From Anaerolineales bacterium (GTDB lineage Bacteria; Chloroflexota; Anaerolineae; Anaerolineales; Villigracilaceae), in contig CP129480.1 of NCBI GenBank assembly GCA_030583885.1, forward strand, positions 1,178,001-1,242,000: 64,000 nt of DNA, given 5' to 3'. Every line of letters begins with the position of its first letter. Within the stretch, counting starts at the first letter, position 1. Position numbers and translations under genes: made by a program. Below the pieces are notes generated by a model. It did not search any database, was not told the DNA's origin, and saw only the letters and a list, made by a program, of their open reading frames with translations. Below, one piece after another: positions 59,843 through 64,000 of this stretch.

Positions 59843-60943
59843 TTATATCCCATTTATACCACTCGCCGCATTTCTCAGCGCGGAGCGGATCATCAAATAC
59901 TCGGTGATGTTCTCGGCAGTGATGATGCCGACCAGCTGTCCCGCATGGGTGACAGGCAACGCGGGCACGCCTGCCTCCTGGATTCTTTGCAGCGCGGTCT
60001 CCACCATTTCGTAGGAATCCACTTCAGGCAAACTGCTTTTCATCACAGCAGAGACGGCGATATTCTGACCGTGCTGTGTGAGGGCTGCGAGGAAATCGTC
60101 ACGCGTAACGATGCCGACCACGCGGTCATCGTCAATGACTGGGAAATCGTGCTGCGAGCCGGCCAGGATCAATTGTGACATGCGTGAAAGCGGGTCCCGC
60201 GGCGAGAGGAATTTGTAATCCGTCAGCATGGCGCGCCCGACGGGGATTCCGCTGATGGCGTTCTTCATCTGCACCATGCTGGCCTCTTGGGAGGCGCCGA
60301 TCCACACAAAGAAAGCGATGAAGAGCAGGAACGGGTTGGAGAACAGGCCTATGAACCCGAACAGGAACGCCATGCCCTGCCCAATGTTTGCGGCGATCTG
60401 CGTCGCGCGGACGTAGTCCATGTTCATCGCGAGAATGGCGCGCAGGGCACGCCCGCCGTCCATGGGGAAGGCAGGTAACAGGTTGAACAGCACGAGAATG
60501 ATGTTTATGATCAACACGCGCTCGAGAAAACTGCCGGAGGCAACGGTTAACTGGTTAAGGGGCACCAGGTTCGACGTCACGAAAAGATACGCAAACAATC
60601 CCAGTGCGATGACCAGGTTCACAGCGGGTCCCATTACTGCGACCAGCAGTTCCTGCATTGGTTTCTCAGGCATGCGTTCCAAGCGGGCCACGCCCCCAAT
60701 GGGGTAGATCGTTATGTCACGTGTCTTAATCCCATACCTGCGGGCCGTGAGTGCGTGGCCATATTCATGTAAAATGACACACAGGAAAAGCGTGAGGATG
60801 AAACCGACGCCCTTCACCACCTCGCCCCAATTCTGGTGTTCCAGCCAGTGACTGTACCCTACCCAGCCGATGAGAAGCAGGAAGGTTGTGTGGATGAAAA
60901 CATCGATCCCTGCGAACGTGCCTAATTTGAACTGCCATTTCAT
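59843..60943 (-). CDS. Site-2-type zinc metalloprotease (M50) with CBS domains
   Basis: 366 residues from ATG 60943 (AAGGAGC upstream). Six membrane helices carry HEYGH (~60-64) and NLLPAFPMDGGRAL (~158-171), the zinc ligands of S2P proteases. The C-terminal ~130 residues hold two CBS domains (PVGRAMLTDYKFLSPRDPLSRM and SAVMKSSLPEVDSYEMVETAL), which usually bind adenine nucleotides. Such S2P-CBS proteins cut membrane substrates and may sense energy state. It is upstream of the ATPase gene on the same strand, but a separate unit. Confidence 0.92.
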   Translation of the reverse strand: MKWQFKLGTFAGIDVFIHTTFLLLIGWVGYSHWLEHQNWGEVVKGVGFILTLFLCVILHEYGHALTARRYGIKTRDITIYPIGGVARLERMPEKPMQELLVAVMGPAVNLVIALGLFAYLFVTSNLVPLNQLTVASGSFLERVLIINIILVLFNLLPAFPMDGGRALRAILAMNMDYVRATQIAANIGQGMAFLFGFIGLFSNPFLLFIAFFVWIGASQEASMVQMKNAISGIPVGRAMLTDYKFLSPRDPLSRMSQLILAGSQHDFPVIDDDRVVGIVTRDDFLAALTQHGQNIAVSAVMKSSLPEVDSYEMVETALQRIQEAGVPALPVTHAGQLVGIITAENITEYLMIRSALRNAASGINGI

Positions 60944-61212
60944 AGCGTGCTCCTTTTTTGCAATACCGTCATTGTACACAGCCTGTGTTAGAAGTGCGTT
61001 ATAAATATTCTATCAGGACCTATCAGGATGAAAACCGCCGTTTCTTTCCCAACGGGTGCCTGCTTCTCCTTGACTGGCATTTTCTTTTTTGGAGGAGAAT
61101 CCCATACCTGCTGCACCTGATGTTGATCTGCAAGCCGCGTGAATTTGCCAAAAAGGCGAAATAATGACGGGGATATGGAGATCTTCGAAAAAGACCGTGC
61201 CATCCTAAAATA
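60944..61212. other. Intergenic region with a 10-bp tandem repeat and gene-like remnants
   Basis: No gene can be supported. A tandem repeat CTATCAGGAC-CTATCAGGAT lies at 61010-61029. One plus-strand frame (up to 61164) ends with a membrane-methyltransferase-like sequence (PYLLHLMLICKPREF), possibly a decayed gene end, and a 71-codon minus-strand frame (60988-61203) lacks a good ribosome site. Confidence 0.4.
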
Positions 61213-61242
61213 AAAGTTGCCTGCAGGGATGCAGGCAACTTT
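61204..61242 (-). terminator. Intrinsic terminator of the oxoamine synthase gene
   Basis: A perfect 13-bp stem AAAGTTGCCTGCA / TGCAGGCAACTTT (61213-61225, 61230-61242) with a 4-nt loop, followed on the minus strand by TATTTTAGG. Confidence 0.82.
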
Positions 61243-61277
61243 AAATGGTAACTGATTGCTCTGGACCGCCCGCCGGC

Positions 61278-62489
61278 TTACTTGACCATCCCGATTCTCT
61301 TGCCTGCTTCGTAGATGACGTCCATGGCGCGTTCGATTTCGCTTGGGTCATGCGCGGCGGTGACCGTGGCCCTCAGGCGGGCCATGCCCTCCTGCACCGC
61401 GGGGGAAACCACAGGCAAAACGAAGACATCATTCTCCTGGCATTGTTTGGTGAGTTCGAAGGCGCGTTCGTCTGTTCCGCACAACACAGGGACGATGGCT
61501 GTTTCGGTTAGCAGGGTGTCGAAACCCATGCTTTTCAATCCGCCGATGAATTGCTTGGTATTTTCGTTGAGTCTTTCAATGCGCCAGGGTTCGTCCAAAA
61601 TGACCTTGAAGGCTTCATTCGCGGCGGCGGCTTGCGCGGGAGGCAGTGCTGCAGAGAAGATATAAGCGCGGCTTCCGTGGCGCAGGTAATCGATCAGATC
61701 CTTTTTGCCTGCCACATAGCCTCCCACGGAGGGGATCGTTTTGCTGAGCGTGCCCATTTTGATGTCGATCACGTCGCCCATGCCGAAGTGTTCCTCGATG
61801 CCCGTGCCGCGTTCCCCCAGCACACCGACGGAATGGGCTTCATCGATCATAAGCCAGGCGCTGTATTTTTTACAAAGGTCCACCATGGTTGGCAGGTCAA
61901 TGACGTCGCCGTCCATGCTGAAGACCGAGTCCGCGATGACCAGTTTGGCGATATCCGCCGGCGCGTTCTTTAGCAGGCCTTCGAGATGCGCCATGTCGTT
62001 GTGGCGGAAGCGGCGGAATTCCGCACCGGACATGAGACAGCCGTCCACGATGGAGGCGTGGTTGATCTTGTCCGAGAAGATATAATCGCCGCGTCCCATT
62101 AAAGTGGAGATCACAGTGAGATTGGTCACATACCCCGATGTATAGGTGATCGCAGTTTCCGTATGCTTGAAATTTGCAATTGTCTCTTCCAGTTCATTGT
62201 GCAGGGTCAGCGTTCCGGCCAGGGTGCGGACGCCGTTCGTGCCGGTGCCCCACTGGTCCACGGCTTTTTTGGCAGCTTCGTTAATGCGCGGGTGGCCGAC
62301 CAGGCCCAGATAGGAATATGAAGCGTACATTCCCATCACCCGTCCATTGACACGTACCTTCATCCCATCCAAAAGCTCTTCAACGGGCTGGTTGTAAAAA
62401 TAATAATCGTGGTCTTTCATGGTGCTTACGCGCGTCTTAAGGGCGGCGATGCGCCGTGTCGCGGCATTGTCCGTGTTATGAATATCCAT
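61278..62489 (-). CDS. PLP-dependent alpha-oxoamine synthase (Kbl/BioF/SPT-like)
   Basis: 403 residues, fold type I. ASYSYLGLVGHPRI is at ~57-70, IDEAHSVGVLGERGTG places the PLP-binding Asp at 216, and GTLSKTIPSVGGYVAG places the Schiff-base Lys at 250. The family joins an amino acid to an acyl-CoA: glycine C-acetyltransferase (Kbl), 7-keto-8-aminopelargonate synthase (BioF), or serine palmitoyltransferase. No bio or tdh neighbour lets me decide between them. GGAGGACTTAA precedes ATG 62489. Confidence 0.88.
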   Translation of the reverse strand: MDIHNTDNAATRRIAALKTRVSTMKDHDYYFYNQPVEELLDGMKVRVNGRVMGMYASYSYLGLVGHPRINEAAKKAVDQWGTGTNGVRTLAGTLTLHNELEETIANFKHTETAITYTSGYVTNLTVISTLMGRGDYIFSDKINHASIVDGCLMSGAEFRRFRHNDMAHLEGLLKNAPADIAKLVIADSVFSMDGDVIDLPTMVDLCKKYSAWLMIDEAHSVGVLGERGTGIEEHFGMGDVIDIKMGTLSKTIPSVGGYVAGKKDLIDYLRHGSRAYIFSAALPPAQAAAANEAFKVILDEPWRIERLNENTKQFIGGLKSMGFDTLLTETAIVPVLCGTDERAFELTKQCQENDVFVLPVVSPAVQEGMARLRATVTAAHDPSEIERAMDVIYEAGKRIGMVK

Positions 62490-62516
62490 TTAAGTCCTCC
62501 GAAACAGAATGGCGTA

Positions 62517-62545
62517 AGTGTAGTCGAGGGGAAAGTTTCTGTCCA
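62517..62545 (-). promoter_or_regulatory. Promoter of oxoamine synthase (TGGACA-17-TACACT)
   Basis: On the minus strand the -35 TGGACA (62545-62540) and -10 TACACT (62522-62517) have an exact 17-nt spacer, with about a 20-nt leader to ATG 62489. It lies just downstream of ligA, separating the two. Confidence 0.65.
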
Positions 62546-62558
62546 GTTGAAGAAAAAA

Positions 62559-64000
<1,442 letters not shown>

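Noticed and set aside
60988..61203. 71-codon minus-strand frame before the M50 protease gene
   Set aside because: No convincing ribosome binding site, directly after a terminator, and composition is not clearly coding; mentioned only as intergenic content.

Overview
This 64-kb window looks like one contiguous piece of a bacterial chromosome. It is most likely from the Chloroflexota, class Anaerolineae; that placement is my inference. It rests on intermediate GC, the mraZ-rsmH-ftsL-ftsI-murF-mraY-murD-ftsW-murG-murC-murB-ddl-ftsQ-ftsA-ftsZ gene order, an aberrant MurG, and a monoderm-style set of lipoproteins and secreted proteins. I saw no rRNA, tRNA, CRISPR array, insertion sequence or prophage. 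The genes at both ends (a B12-type radical SAM protein at the left, DNA ligase LigA at the right) are cut by the window.

Layout. 1-3.8 kb: radical SAM protein, methylglyoxal synthase, a small DUF5661-like protein, and convergent YifB/ComM. 3.9-9.2 kb: a secreted multidomain nuclease, a DUF3597 protein, and a membrane protein with an internal duplication. 9.2-18.2 kb: a ten-gene operon with two ABC export systems (a fluoroquinolone-exporter-like ATPase plus two permeases, and a MacB/Lol-like ATPase plus two FtsX-type permeases and a lipoprotein adaptor), an alpha/beta hydrolase and a TetR regulator. A striking double palindrome overlaps its promoter. 18.3-25.8 kb: GH4 glycosidase, stand-alone ATP-grasp ligase, galactokinase, a Vps62-like membrane protein with a membrane partner, and a SAM methyltransferase. 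25.9-43.5 kb: the division and cell-wall (dcw) cluster, headed by MraZ and its repeat operator, mostly with 4-bp ATGA overlaps. It lacks murE, has an 83-bp ftsW/murG overlap, and carries a CvpA-like gene and a 67-codon orphan. 43.5-50.2 kb: two small membrane proteins, a PAS/GAF/HD-GYP sensor, a YcaQ-type glycosylase and a P1 peptidase. 50.2-57.0 kb: a second DUF3597 protein, RlmI-like methyltransferase, GNAT, YczE-like protein, a membrane-anchored subtilase, a hydrolase and a LysE exporter. 57-64 kb: P-type Ca2+-type ATPase, M50 protease with CBS domains, a PLP-dependent oxoamine synthase, and LigA.

How it works together. The dcw block makes lipid II from UDP-sugars (MurB, MurC, MurD, MurF, Ddl, MraY, MurG) and builds the divisome (FtsZ, FtsA, FtsQ, FtsL-like, FtsW, FtsI). 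MraZ probably autoregulates it. The 9-18 kb operon reads as a regulated efflux/detoxification unit. Several genes have a -10-like hexamer only 6-7 nt before the start codon and no ribosome binding site, which suggests frequent leaderless transcripts.
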